From Eucommia ulmoides (Eukaryota; Streptophyta; Magnoliopsida; Garryales; Eucommiaceae), in contig CM028333.1 in assembly GCA_016647705.1 (NCBI GenBank), positions 7,037,616 through 7,101,615 of the forward strand: a stretch of 64,000 bases of DNA. Reading direction: 5' to 3'. This document shows, in pieces, positions 21,723 to 33,389 of the stretch; positions within the stretch are counted from its first letter, which is position 1, and each line of letters opens with the position of its first letter. A program made the position numbers and the translations under genes. The notes under the pieces are model-generated. The model was not told the origin of the DNA, searched no databases, and saw only the letters and a list, made by a program, of their open reading frames with translations.

Positions 21723-24419
21723 TGTCACACCCTACCCCGGACACCCGTCACCATGGGGCAGGCGTGACATCGACACGACATCACTTGAGCGACAAACCAA
21801 ACTAGAAAGCGACAATATGCATTCATAATTATACAACCACAAAATCAGGCCATAAACATCTTCTCTAGCTGGGGATACACCCGTCCCTGAATTATAATAA
21901 CAACAAAAGATAAAACAACAATGAACCTCTCCTAGGTTCGCCTCAGGCAGTACCTCCCAAAATACTCATTCGCTTTACCATCACCGGACTCTACCCAGTG
22001 CCAGTAGGGGACCGACTCCTAGTTGTTTTACCTGCGAGTGTACTGCCTTCTTAATAAAAATATTTTTAAATAATAATACATTCTAAATAATACAACATTT
22101 AGATATGGATCAAGCATAAGTATATAGACATCACATAGCTTGTAAAAATCTTCATAATATACGTTCCATTTCAAAACCATCCAGTATAAATATCATACCA
22201 ATCACCATAATAAATAATAAATCACCCAATATAAGTAAAACACCACCTCTCAAACACACATCTCAAACCACCACTCCACCACAACACATACTGGCTAGCC
22301 ATAGTGATCGTTTTAACCTCACGATCGAGAGTTACAACGGTTCCGTAACATCCGTAAGAATGTCTTCCTACGAAATATCCACACCCCTTTTGGGAAGAAA
22401 TATAATCCACACCCCTTTCGGGGAGAAACCACACCCCTTTTGGGGAGAAATATAAACCACCCATATCCAACGAAAATTATTTTTTAATCCTTCTTTTTAG
22501 AAACCAACACAATTCCCCGGAAATTCATTTTACCAACTCACCCCAAAAACCTACTTGATCCATATCATTTATGAAATCGTACAGTGTAAGTAAACACATA
22601 TGTCATCATATATATATAGAAAATAGTTTGGCAAGAAGACAGTACACTCACCTCGTTTTTTGTGCTACAAAAACAGCACCGTCCAAAGTCTACCGGGGTG
22701 TTGGCGTCTGCGAACCTAGTAATGATAGGGCCTAAATTAATATTTTATGTAAAATAATCAAATCGTGCAATGCAGATCCTAAGTAACGAAATTTTTCATT
22801 TCCCACATTTTACTTATGAAAATTATTTTTTCGGTTAATTTTTATTTCATTAAAAATCACTGCATAAAATTTGGTAATACGAACGGTCCTAAATTTATTA
22901 TTCCGGTTCCAAAATTTTGGTGCTAGAATTTAATTTAATAAACTAAAATAAACTTAACAAAAAACGTTACTCATTCCGAATCGTTCACGGGCCGCGAAAT
23001 GGGTTTTTGGTTTTTATCGGGGTTGTTTGTGCAAATTTTCCTCTTTTTTTTTTTTTCTTCTGTTCTTTTCTGGTTTGATGGTTTGAAGTTCCCGCCGACA
23101 CAATCCCCCCCACGCTCAACCTCAACGCCGACCGTTTACCATACCCACACTACCAGAAACTCTCTCTCTCACTACTTTTCCCTCACCGCCGACCACCCTA
23201 CACTTGATCACACTCACAGATCGAAACACACACACACACACTAGAGCACACACACACGCTGATGGCGCTGAGCACACCCACCCACTCGCACGGTCACCGG
23301 CCGAACAGAGCAAAACACACACATGCACAACACCGAATCAAAACGCCCACACACGATCGCCGAGGGTCGACGGACGACGATCCGAACAACACTCCCACAT
23401 ACCCACATTCTACAGTATTAAACCGAAATAGAAGACGCACACACGCATGCATTGTTGTAGCGGTGACATACACCGCCGGCCGCACCATGGCAACGATCAC
23501 ACACGCATGCAGTCGAAGCAACACACACATACACACGCTGCATGAAACAAGAATAAAAAACACATACACTCCGTCGAAACGCCACCGTCGGACGGAACCG
23601 AAACCCACCGGCGATCCTACCGCCGATCACATACACATGCATGCACACACTCACTAGAATGATCAAATAAATATGCATAAATACTCACCAGATCGAAGAT
23701 CATCGACAAATTGAACAACCAAACCCAACGTCCGCTCACCGGCGATGCTAAGAACGCACCCGTCACGCCGTCGACGAACCACTCCACCAGCCGAACCACC
23801 TTCGCTCTCCCCTGAAACTGACGACGATATCCACACGATCATGCATACGAGAAACAACCACGACCACCCTGCCGGAGAAACGCCGATTCAAGGAAGTTCA
23901 ATGACCCCTCCCTTGCTCCGGTCCTCTCTCTCTCTCTAGAATTTGTCAAATTTTAGATTTGATGGAGGTTTTTTGATCAATACACATGCATGAGTGAGTA
24001 TATTGTATGAAATAAGTGGTAGAAATGGGTCCTAGCTTGCCACGTTGCCTCTCCCGTTCTCTCTCTTCCGGAGGTCTCACACGCACGAACGTATGCGTGT
24101 ATATATATGTGTGTGTGTGTGTGTGTTTAAAAAAACTTTTGCTAAATTACTCTTTCCCCCCTCTAATTTCTTAAAGTCTTCTTTTTGAGTTCAATTCAAT
24201 ATTTATGAGTTTCTAAAATTGTAATTTGATCCCTAACATTTTCAATTTTAGATTTTAATTGGCAATTTGCATCCCATGTTGAGAATAATGTTTTTAAATT
24301 TGCAATTTGACCCCCAACTTTTGATTTGAGTTTTAATCAATAAAATTTTTACCCTGAAATTTTCCAATACTCTAAAATGCAACTATTTATGACATATGTT
24401 CTACGATTTAGGTCTTACA
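21723..24419 (-). mobile_element. Solo LTR, Tekay/Del-like gypsy (2.7 kb), copy 1
   Basis: Plus-strand ends are TGTCACACCC... and ...GGTCTTACA. The flanks are TATGA (21718-21722) and TATAA (24420-24424), a 4/5 target duplication. The minus-strand reading starts TGTAAGACC, the usual start of this LTR type, so I place it on minus. It matches the LTR at 35200-37978 along its length: CACCATGGGGC near one end, GTGATCGTTTTAA..CACGATCGAGAGTT, GACAGTACACTCACCTCG, and a CA-rich block at about 23100-23660. No internal coding region, hence solo. Confidence 0.85.
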
Positions 24420-24424
24420 TATAA

Positions 24425-24523
24425 TATACAAAACATCTCCGATCTTCTAGTTGAACATGATTTTTTTTTCACTATTTTAGATAAAATTGAGTAAAATTTG
24501 TTCTTCGATACACTAGTAACTTA
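24425..24523. other. Short spacer between two elements
   Basis: AT-rich spacer ending in the TTA target copy of the following MITE. Confidence 0.5.
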
Positions 24524-25046
24524 GGTGGCGTTTGGTAACTGTTTCTGTTTCTATTCCAGTAGTGGGATGGGATGGGATGAGAATTTTGTTTCGGAATAGA
24601 ATCGCGTTTAGTAACGATAATTTTTTTTTTAGTTTTGGGAAGAGAATCGCGTTTGGTAACGATTTTATTCTAAAATCAATTTTTTTTTTTTGAGGCAACG
24701 GCGGCGACAGCGGCGGCGGCAGCGGGTGGTGACGATGGCCGGACGGCCGGCAATCGGAAAGTTGCCGGCAGCGGCGGTGGCCGAACGGTGGGCGCCCAGC
24801 GTTGCCGAAGATGGTCGCCAGAGATGGCGGCCAGTCGGCGGATGAACAATGACAAATGGTTTTGGGAATGGAATGAAAATTATGAGAAATAACTTTTTTT
24901 TGTTTCTCATTTTTTAAGAAAAAAATGGGCACAATTCTCAAATGGGAATGAAATAGAAACGAAAACAAAAATTATCAAACGCTATTCCCAAAAATCTAAG
25001 AATGGAATGAGAAATTCTGGAATGAAAACGGTTACCAAACGGGGCC
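24524..25046. mobile_element. PIF/Harbinger-like MITE
   Basis: Inverted ends GGTGGCGTTTGGTAAC (24524-24539) and GTTACCAAACGGGGCC (25031-25046) are flanked by TTA on both sides (24521-24523, 25047-25049), the 3-bp preference of Harbinger transposons. Length is 523 bp. The centre (about 24695-24840) is unusually GC-rich, full of GGCGGC, and the ends carry inner repeats of ATCGCGTTT(A/G)GTAACGAT. No transposase, so non-autonomous. The short frame at 24513-24968 is low complexity. Confidence 0.78.
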
Positions 25047-25049
25047 TTA

Positions 25050-25655
25050 ACTGCTTATCTCATCTTCCACATTCAATTTTTTTTTTTTTGCCAACTAAAT
25101 TTATTGAGTCAAATAAAAGCACTTGTATTTAAATAAACCTAAATTGGTTATATTTTTCTTAATATAAAAAGTATGATTGGAGTACTTATTATAAATCATG
25201 CTCAACGAATTAATTTTTTAGCTATTTTAAAATAAAATTATAGAGCATAGTTGAATATGTTCTACCATGCATCTATAGTAATCTACGAATTAATTAAAAT
25301 TATAATCACAAGAAAAAATGTGTATGTGACAGACAAGGCCGCTTGATCATAACTATATAATAGATATTACAAAGTACAATTTTTATAGAAATTAAACACC
25401 AAAACATAGTCTTAGCGTGCATTTGTTTGGATAATAAAATAAAATAAAAGAAATTAAATTAAATTTTATAATATATAAAGATAAGACAATACATTACGTC
25501 AATTATTTTTTTTCCTTTGATTTTTCCTAACCAAACACAGAAAATAATTTTTCTTTCATAATAAATAAAAATTTTATCCTCTATTTTTTTTTTTTTTCCA
25601 TCCTCTCAACCATACCCAATCAATTTGGATCAAGGGATGGGAAAATGGGTATAAT
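25050..25655. other. AT-rich spacer downstream of the P450
   Basis: No coding sequence or element ends recognised. It should contain the 3' untranslated region and polyadenylation region of the P450 gene. Confidence 0.4.
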
Positions 25656-27221
25656 TTAAGTAATTAGCGTTAACCTAGGCTCAAGAGTCACCAACAACCC
25701 ATGCTTCATGTAGAGAGTGGTCGTCAACTTTGGAACCACTTCATGCCCTTCCACAACCTTAACCCTGTACCTCAGCATGACGGAAGCCGCTACCATCTTC
25801 ATCTGAACATAAGCAAGCTTCTTCCCCACGCACAACCTAGGACCGCCGTTAAACGCCGCGTATCTGAACTGACTCTCGCTCACGAGCTCGCCGCCCTTAA
25901 TCCACCTTTCCGGTCGAAACTTCCGGCAATCCTCCCCCCAGATAGACTCCATTCTACCCATTGAATAAATGGAGTACAGAATCCGATCACCCCTTTTAAC
26001 CACCGTCCCGTCGGCGAAATTATCATCTTCTTGAGCCTCCTTGAAGTCTATCGGCACCGGAGGGTACAGCCTCAACGACTCCGAGATTGCCGCCTGTAAG
26101 TACACCATCTTCTTCAGCTCTTCCTCCGTAAAAACTACGTTGTTTTCATCCTCTGGTTTTGGCTCTCTACAGGCTATAATCTCTCTGATTTCGCAGAGAA
26201 TTTTAGCTTCTATTTCTGGGTTTTTGTAAATTAACCAGAAGAACCAAGCTAATCCCACAGAACTTGTATCTCTACCTGCCAAGATGAAGCTTATGCAGAA
26301 GTCTTTAAGCAGTTCATCAGAGAAGAAATTTTTCTTACTTTCTTTTTCGTTACCTATGAGTCTAGACAAGAGATCAGACCGTTGTTCGCATGATTCAGAT
26401 CTTCTTTGTTTTACTGTTTTCTCGGCAAAATCATGCACGGCTCGAACGGCTTCTTTTAGACGTTTCTCAAACCCTAACCCCATCAATTTTAATGGCTTCC
26501 AGACAAAAGGAGGCAACATGAATCTGAACAACGTTAATTCAGTGGCTTCCTCGAATGATTTAGCGAACGAAATCTCCGGTAAATTGAGAGACAAACAACC
26601 GGGATCCACCCCGAAAGCGGTTAAACAAATGTTGTCGAAAGTAAACCGGAGCAAAACTTCTTGAAGATCAACACGGCTCTTTGAAGAACAGCACTCCTTC
26701 ATGAGTTTTAGCAGCTTCCGGTGCACCAAATCCCGCACAACCACCGTCGAATACTCCATAAACCTGTTTGAATTCATCTCGGAAATCGCCGCTCGCCGCT
26801 GCTCCTTCCACAGTTCGCCGTCGGCGTTGAAAATCCCGTCACCCAGCAGATCGTTGAACCTCTCCTTGTAGTATTTGCCTTTCGGATAGTTCTTGAAATT
26901 TGTTTTGAGTATGTGTTCGATCTTGGAAGGATCGGCGGTTATGAAACCGTGGCACCCGCCCATCCAGATTCCTCTGTAGGGGAAGGTGCCGCCGGCGCAG
27001 ATCAGAGCTCCAGTGAGCCAGTCGTGGGCTTTGTTCATGTGGAGGAATAAAGTGGGTGTGATTCCCATTACCGGCCACTGCATTGGGCCCTTATTTGTGA
27101 GCCTTTCGAGCATGCAGCTGACAATGAAGAAACTCGATACGGCTATGGCGACATCGGAGAACCATAATCGATTGTAAAGCCAAATCATTGAAGATGAAAC
27201 AAGATTCAAACTTGAAGACAT
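25656..27221 (-). CDS. CYP86B1: Cytochrome P450, CYP86B1-like fatty acid omega-hydroxylase
   Basis: CYP86B1-type enzymes hydroxylate the terminal carbon of very-long-chain acyl groups to make suberin monomers; they sit in the ER membrane and use NADPH-P450 reductase. The 521-residue protein starts with a hydrophobic anchor and GPMQWPVMG, followed by LLGDGIFNADGELWKEQRR, the oxygen-binding AGRDTSS (A315-T319), ESLR (E381, R384), FRPERW and the haem loop FNGGPRLCVG with Cys464. Length and motifs are complete and there is no stop or intron. I chose the ATG at 27221 over one 87 bp upstream (27308) because a TATA box lies between them, at 27271-27281, and because CYP86B proteins begin near this point. 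It stands alone between transposons. Closeness to CYP86B1 over the CYP86A group is judged from wording such as FKNFPKG-like, IFNADGELWKE and PKLTTTLYMK. Function is inferred from family. Confidence 0.95.
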   Translation of the reverse strand: MSSSLNLVSSSMIWLYNRLWFSDVAIAVSSFFIVSCMLERLTNKGPMQWPVMGITPTLFLHMNKAHDWLTGALICAGGTFPYRGIWMGGCHGFITADPSKIEHILKTNFKNYPKGKYYKERFNDLLGDGIFNADGELWKEQRRAAISEMNSNRFMEYSTVVVRDLVHRKLLKLMKECCSSKSRVDLQEVLLRFTFDNICLTAFGVDPGCLSLNLPEISFAKSFEEATELTLFRFMLPPFVWKPLKLMGLGFEKRLKEAVRAVHDFAEKTVKQRRSESCEQRSDLLSRLIGNEKESKKNFFSDELLKDFCISFILAGRDTSSVGLAWFFWLIYKNPEIEAKILCEIREIIACREPKPEDENNVVFTEEELKKMVYLQAAISESLRLYPPVPIDFKEAQEDDNFADGTVVKRGDRILYSIYSMGRMESIWGEDCRKFRPERWIKGGELVSESQFRYAAFNGGPRLCVGKKLAYVQMKMVAASVMLRYRVKVVEGHEVVPKLTTTLYMKHGLLVTLEPRLTLIT

Positions 27222-27270
27222 TTTTATTGGCTGTTGGTGGTGGTTTAGGACATGAAGTACGAGGATTTGC

Positions 27271-27281
27271 GTTATATAAAC
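27271..27281 (-). promoter_or_regulatory. TATA box of the P450 gene
   Basis: The minus strand reads GTTTATATAAC about 50-60 bases upstream of the chosen ATG (27221). A start of transcription 25-35 bases downstream would give a 5' leader of about 20-30 nt. Confidence 0.65.
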
Positions 27282-27533
27282 AAAGTTGGTGTGGGGCATT
27301 AATTTCATTGAGGAGGTGAAGGGGTGAGACTTGGAAAGATTGCTTTCATTGTTGTTTTGTCTTGATTGTAATTAAAGGTTAGTTTGCAGTTGAATTAAAG
27401 TGATTATTGATCACTGATGTTATCCTCTCATTACAATGATTTTGTTTTTCTTTTCTTCTGTTTTTTTGAAAAATATATTAGTATTAATCCTGAATGCACC
27501 ATACCTATGTGGGGGAGTTCACCATTAAGGTCA
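27282..27533. other. P450 upstream region and insertion target
   Basis: Up to about 27480 this is the upstream region of the P450. From about 27490 it becomes a transposon target: joined with 38998-39050 across the CCCGG duplication, it resembles a dispersed plant repeat (CACCATTAAGGTCACCCGG + TGAGGTGATTAGTTGAGATG, CGCG.., ending CACACCTTACCC and poly-A), possibly a short retroposon. The repeat identity is tentative. Confidence 0.4.
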
Positions 27534-27538
27534 CCCGG

Positions 27539-28194
27539 TGATGTTGCCAAAAAAAATACCCGATATGTGTTTTAGGCCCTCACGTGCCGAAAACTTCCGC
27601 AACCTGCAATCCGACCTGCAAAACCAGTTACTTCTATGAGGGGGAGGGGGAGGGGAAGGAGGAGGGGACACCGGTGTGATATCGGCCAAAAAACTTACGG
27701 CGTGAGAATAAGGTCAAATTGCTCAAAGATGTAATGAAAGTTTTAGAGAGTAATGAATGTGATATATGAGAGTTGTCCTTTAATACCTCCTTCCCTGCTG
27801 TATATATAGGTTGTACCTTCGGTAACCGTCTCTGCCATGATCTTCTCCACGTTCCATACTCAACTGCCGTAAATGTTGCCTGTGCTCCCATTACAGGAAG
27901 TTGCGTCAATCATGTTCGTGCATAGGGAGAGTGGTAGGTGAGGTAAAGGTTACCGTAGGCCTATCATCCTTAGATCTAGTAATTGGGTCTTTATTAGGCG
28001 GCTTTGTCTCACATCGAATAGGTCCATGCGTGGCTGAGCTGTACTTAGCAGGCCAGAAGTTTCATTTTTAGGCTATTAAAGCAGCCTACCCATTACTTAC
28101 TACTAGGTTGTTTCTTCCGGATCAGACCTCCTAAGAAGCTCCAACCCTCTACTATTGTCTATTCCAACTTGCATGCGAGAATTTTTCCACATCA
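27539..28194 (-). repeat. 3' LTR of the TR-GAG-like element
   Basis: 656 bp, TGATGT...ACATCA ends. It closely parallels 38353-38992 along its length, with scattered substitutions and a G-rich indel near 27640-27665. The minus strand carries CCTATATATACAGC near 27798-27811, a TATA box fitting minus-strand transcription. The adjoining minus-strand AAGAGGGTAAA is the candidate polypurine tract. Confidence 0.88.
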
Positions 28195-28342
28195 TTTACC
28201 CTCTTGACCTTCGTGGTGGTTCACCGAAGCGAAATGAAAGGTCTTAATTTTCCTCTAAGTTCTCATCTTCTCCTACTTTGTCGCTTGATTTCTTTGCCGC
28301 ATTGTATTTTCACACACTCCCCCCAAGTTCTTAATTCCGGTA

Positions 28343-29380
28343 ATGGATTCTACTATGCCGTCTAGTCCGGCAGGGGCCAGTTCTTCGTCCACGCCTCTCT
28401 CTGAGAGGGCTTTGATGACTGGGGCTCACACATCTATCAATTTTCTGGTGAACTGAGGTGACCATGGGGCGAGCGTTTTTAGGAAGGAATGGTTCGGATC
28501 GTTTCGGAATACATTCGAAATTTCTTTCTTGGTTGAAATTAGGGTTTCCTCCGAAAACGAACGCCCATATTCCTGTAAGGAAGATGAAATATGTTTCTTC
28601 GTTTGGATGTTTGAATACGGTCTCAAGCTTCCCTTCACTCAATTCCTTCGCAACTTATTCTGCCAACTGGAAATCACCCCAGCCTAGTTGGTTCCTAATG
28701 GGTTTCACCAAATTATGGGTGCCCTTACGCTGTCCCGTTTAAACAAGGCACCCTTAACCATAGAGATGATAAGAAGCGTGTGTCATCTCAAATTCCATAA
28801 TGATTCTGGGAGATTTTATTATTCTGCGATGAAACAGTATACTTTTCTTACTAACCTTCCACAATCCGTAAAGGATTAGAAGAATGGCTACCTATTATTC
28901 AAAGGTAATTGAGAATTTTCCTCCGAGGAGATAAGGCAGCCCCCAGTCGTACTACGACATTTCAATTACTTGAGTAATTTTCCTTTCTCTATCTTTGTAA
29001 TTTATGAGCTTTATCACCTTTGTGACATCCTTACCCTTCCGTAAATTGTTTTGCATAGTTAGGAGTGTTTGTCAAAGGTTTCGTTCAACGCATAAGGTCA
29101 TCGATCAATTGAGGAAGCTCTTGATGTCGGAAGATCAACTTTGCCAAGAACTAGCTTACAAGCCATTTGTGCCCCCCAAAATGAAGATCGATAAAGCTCA
29201 TGTCTCCCAATTGCATGATTTAGCTTTGGGAAAGAGGAAGAGAGCACCCAAAAAAATACTCAATCTGTCGCATCCACCATAGTTGTCCAGTCTGCCGCGA
29301 TTCCTCCTCAACATGCTCAGCCTCAAGAACCTCAATCTGTCCTTCCCATATCGTTGGGTTCTGATGAGAACTCATAGCCT
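28343..29380 (+). pseudogene. Antisense extra ORF (putative gypsy-type transposon domain), broken
   Basis: Opposite in strand to gag-protease and next to the 3' LTR, this frame starts at ATG 28343 (MDSTMPSSPAG) and encodes VWMFEYGLKLPFTQFLRN, QLEITPA-stop-LVPNGFHQIM, HNDSGRFYYSAMKQYTF, SVKD-stop-KNGYLLFKG. The order and wording match the plant 'putative gypsy type transposon' domain (PF04195), which often accompanies Tat-lineage elements as an additional ORF. The role of this protein is unknown. It is broken by stops near 28456, 28684 and 28877. After a possible intron (donor near 28903, acceptor near 29058) the reading continues through QRFRSTHKVIDQLRKLL and a Lys-rich tail to about 29380. 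Confidence 0.72.
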
Positions 29381-30960
29381 TTGTGTATAAAATGATGTGG
29401 AATGGTATTCATCCTCGTTGTTAGTTCAAGCATCCCAGTCCCTACTGAAATTCGTGGGCTGAAATCAACTACCCAAGCTGCTGGGATCCCTATAGTTCAG
29501 ACTTCTGAGGCCACAACAGTTTGTGCTCAGCCCATTCCACCTGCTCCTACATTTAGAGCTAGTACATCTGCAGCCCCAAGCCTGCTATGGGATTCTAAGG
29601 AGCACACATTTCAATTGCTAAAGGAGGTAGACCCATCAGTTTCAAACCATCAACAGATCTTTGAGAATGCCATTCGATTTCTATATGAGCAGTCCTGGGA
29701 GAAAAGTAATTCTAGAATTGAGAAACGTAGCCGAGCAAAGCTCTTTCGGTCTCTCGTCTGCACACTCCTTGATGTAATTTTGAATTTGTCTTTGTAATTT
29801 GTTTAATGTACTGAATGAGATTTTGAGTAAGTCTGGGTATATTACAACGTATTCACCTATCCTCTACCCTAGCTGGAAGTTCAAATGATACATATGAACT
29901 GGACACCCAGCTCTTTCATCAACTGACTGAGTTCAGTCAGTTGGAAGATGATCTCCGAACTCTGCAAAAGAATAAGATTTCCCTTGAAACCAAACTGGCA
30001 TTGGAGAGATTTTCAAAAGAATAATCTGAGACTAATTTGCAAACTGCTCGCACTCAGTGTGAATTTTTTTAAAGCAGCAATCAGTCCCTAATTAGTGAGA
30101 ACTCAGGACTTTTATCTGGGGTTAAAAGACTGTCAGCTAAGAGCTCTACCTAGGGAGAGAAGCTCAACAAACAGCAGTTCGAGCTTGATCTGAAGAAGAT
30201 AGAGCCAGATGTCAAGAGAGATGCCCTCCAGCAATCAGAGAAAAGGAAAAAGCCGGTATCCAACGAACTGAGCTTTGAGAAGCTTAAGAGCTTAGTGCTC
30301 GAGGCCAAATTAGTAGCCCTAGAGGTTAAGTCTATGGAGCAGGCTAAAGCCTTAGCAGACTTGGCCACAACGGCAGAGCAGGAAAAGATTGAGCATGAGA
30401 AGGAGATCAATGAGCTCTTAGAACACTTTGAATCGCTCAAAGAGAACATTCAGCTAGTTGATTTCTGGTTCTGTCAAGCACAGGTGCAACAGGCATATCC
30501 TGAGCTGGATCTCGCATTTTTGGACCAATTTGTCCCTGAAGACAAGGAAGGTCCCAGTTCTATTTCGATATTGTCGCCGAATGCAGAACTCCCAGTCGTT
30601 GGTGTAACAGACCCATCCCTTCTTCAAGGCTAGCCTCCCGCTAATCAAGCTTAGCCAAACCCTGACCAAGTGAAGCTTGGTTGTGAGCAAGATCAGCCCA
30701 CCTCTGATCAGGCCTGCCCTGCTCCCGAACTAGCTCAGCCTGCTTCTGCCCAAGCTCAACCTGTCGCTGATCCAATTCAGCTTAGCTCTGATAAAGCTTG
30801 TTCCATTCCCGACTGATCAGCTCAGCTTGTTGTTGTCCAAGCTTAGCCCATCCCTGAACTAGTTCAGCTCAGCTCTAGTTTGGATCTGATCGTTTCTGAC
30901 CAAGTTCAATCTCTACTCGGCGAACCAACTCTGGACGCTGCTGACACCCATGCTTATCTT
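29381..30960 (+). pseudogene. Continuation of the extra ORF: Pro/Gln-rich and coiled-coil region
   Basis: Plus-strand frames with internal stops encode a Pro/Thr/Ala-rich linker (29402-29797), a coiled coil (29860-30640, for example QLEDDLRTLQKNKISLETKL, EKLKSLVLEAKLVALEVK, EQEKIEHEKEINELLEHFES) and a Gln/Ala/Pro-rich tail with repeated AQP..DQ wording to about 30960. This is the usual C-terminal architecture of gypsy additional ORFs. Stops near 30023, 30070, 30150 and 30650 show decay. I infer one original protein with 28343-29380, but splicing is not proven. Confidence 0.55.
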
Positions 30961-31302
30961 TACCAGATGATATGGATCAACCGGGCGTTGTTTAACTAAT
31001 CGGTTATCTTTTCAATTCCTATTTTCATTAGTTTTGTAATGATGGGACTTTGTAATTATGACTAGCTTTAAACGTTCGCCGTATTTTAGTCTTGGGAATT
31101 GTCGTTTTTTCCTCCAGTATTAGTTGCCACCGTTTCGTATCTGACGTCTTAAATGCTTCAACAATTTAGTTTCATTTTTTTTGTCATTTAGTGGGTGTTG
31201 GTTTGGCTATTTAAATCCAAACCCTCTTGAGAGGTTTCTTTACATTTTCTTCAAGTGTCATTTCTTCTTCTTTCTTCTATTTTCTTCCATCTCGTATTAG
31301 CC

Positions 31303-31730
31303 ATGGCCTTATCATCCTTTGCATCAAACATCTTTGATGCTGTCCAGGCCGATAGGAAGAAGGAGGTCGAATTAGGACAGCGATTTCGAGAGCTTATGAT
31401 GATGGCTAAGGTTCTTGATGAAGAGCATCCACGGCTTTGCGCCCTCGAAGGGCCTGTGTTGCCTTCGCCTCCTTTGATGCTACCCATTTTTGTGTGGTGT
31501 CTCAAATTCACAAATTTTGTGACCGCCTGAAGTTGGCAAAAAAGAAAATCGACGATCTGCGGGCCTAAGTCGATCTTCACAAATCCTATAACGGCGTGCT
31601 AAAGACGAAAATGGACAAACTTTGGGAGAAGAATGACGAAAAGAAAGAGAAGATACGCTCTCTGATCTGAGCATTGAATCAGTATGAAAAACATGACTTC
31701 TACCATTCAAACTCAGATTTTGAGGCTTAA
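31303..31730 (+). pseudogene. Short coiled-coil ORF remnant inside the element
   Basis: Starts at ATG 31303 (MALSSFASNIFDAVQADRKK) and, with a frame change near 31500, continues as DRLKLAKKKIDDLRA and KMDKLWEKNDEKKEKIRSL before stops. It is highly charged and helical, with a TATA-poor upstream region. I do not recognise it as a host gene; it resembles a second additional ORF of the retroelement. Confidence 0.45.
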
Positions 31731-32052
31731 GTCCTGTGTCTTCTCCCGGATCGAATTAGCCTCAAGCCCTTTCTTTTATCTTTTCTCTTCTTTTTTGTGT
31801 TTTCGTTTCTTGTGAAAAAACCTAGAGTATTTTTTTAATAGTATAGACTTATTAGTCACCAAATAAGCTCCTACAATGCTCTTGTAATGGCTCCATCAAA
31901 TATTGGTAGGATTTTCGTAATGGCAAAATCCGATTTATGTTGGAAGAAAGATGCAATGTACCTGTTGATTTCAAGACTTTTTTTTTTGTTGGATTATACT
32001 GATGCGTTTGTTGCATATGAAAAATCATTGGGGCATCATATGTTGTGTGTTG

Positions 32053-32235
32053 AATGATCTTTCGAACTAATACTTTCATCAAAATGGGATGGATATGGGG
32101 CTTGGGCCATCGCATATCGAGTATTAAATCGTGCATTTAACTTCACAAATCTTTCGAACTAATACTTTCACCAAAATGAGATGGATATAGGGCCTAAGCC
32201 ATCGCATATCGAGTATTAAATTGTGCATTTAACTT
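32053..32235. repeat. Tandem duplication, about 95-bp unit
   Basis: Two adjacent copies of a unit starting ATCTTTCGAACTAATACTTTCA and ending GTGCATTTAACTTCAC (first at about 32056, second at about 32149), with few differences. Confidence 0.8.
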
Positions 32236-32379
32236 CACCAATGGTGTGTTTAACTTCACAAACGTATCAAAAATGGATGTTTTAGGCGTATTAGTACTCC
32301 ATAATACTCCTCCTACCCTCCTCCATAACAAGCTTAAGTAGTTAACATGTTATGGATTGCTTGAGTCTTCAAGATTTAT

Positions 32380-33215
32380 GGTCGAATCAATCTTAGCATC
32401 TTGATTGATAAATTGCCCTGGGTTGCTTGGTTTACAAATGAATTGGTCTAGGCAATTCAATTAAGTTAAACTAGGTCAACTTTAGTTGAGTTGAGCTAGG
32501 TGGATCTAGTTGCAAACTGGGCTTGGCAGTTCGATTTACGAACAAATTGATCTAGACAATTTGGTTAAGCTGAACTAGGTAGCTTTTAGTTGAGCTGAGC
32601 TAGGTAGACGTGACTATGAACTGGGTTGGGCAGTTCAATTTATGAAAGAACTAATCTAAGCAATTTAGATGAGCTGAGCTAGCTAGCTCGGATTGTGAAC
32701 TGGGTTGGGAAGTTCGGTTTATGAACGAACTGATCTAGTCAATTCGGTTGAGTTGAGTTAGGCAACTTTGATTGAGTTGAGCTAAGCATATTTGTTTGTG
32801 AATTGGGCTGGGCAATTTAGTTTATGAACGAACTAATCTAGGCAATTTAGTTAAGCTAAGCTAGGCAATTGTCAACTAGGGTGGGCAGTTCAGTTTATAA
32901 AAGAACTGATCTAGGCAGTTTGGTTGGGTTGAGCTAGGCAGCTTTGATTGAGTTGGGCTAGGCATCTCTGACTGTAAATTGGGCTGGGTAGTTCAGTTTA
33001 TGAACGAACTAATCTAAGCAGTTCGGTTGAGCTGAACTAGGCGACTTTGATTGAGCTAAGCTAGGCAGCTTCAATTGTCAACTGGGCTGGGCAGTTTAGT
33101 TTATGAACGAATTGATCTAGGAAGTTCAGTTGAGCTGAGCTATGCAGCTCTGACTATGAACTGGGTTGGGCAATTCAGTTTATGAACGAACTGATCTAGG
33201 CAGTTCGGTTAAGTC
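32380..33215. repeat. Tandem repeat array in the TR-GAG-like element
   Basis: At least nine diverged units of about 75-105 bp share GAACTGGGTTGGGCAGTTCA, TTTATGAACGAACTGATCTA, GGCAGTTCGGTTGAG and GAGCTAGGCAGC. Unit length alternates because an inner TTGA(T/G)TTGAGCTAGGCA segment is sometimes doubled. Arrays in this position (between the coding region and the 3' LTR) are known for Tat-lineage elements. It has no coding function that I can see. Confidence 0.85.
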
Positions 33216-33389
33216 TTGTTTATTGTTTCTGAACGTAAAACTAATACATCTTTGTGAAAATAAGTGGTTTTTATTGCATTTCAGAAAATAGCAAGGGACA
33301 ATTCTTCTTCTAAACTTGAAGCAAAACAAAAATCAGAAAACAAAAACTCACAAAAAATGTCTTTAAATTAAACTAAATGAGCTAAGTAG

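Noticed and set aside
23000..23940. Many overlapping frames on both strands (His/Thr/Arg- and Cys/Val-rich)
   Set aside because: All derive from the CA-rich core of a solo LTR; the same occurs at 36850-37600 in its relative.
27222..27308. Upstream in-frame ATG giving a 550-residue P450
   Set aside because: It lies upstream of the TATA box and adds residues not seen in CYP86B proteins.
32380..33215. CRISPR-like regular repeats
   Set aside because: Units are diverged and of variable length with no unique spacers; this is a retroelement tandem array in a plant genome.
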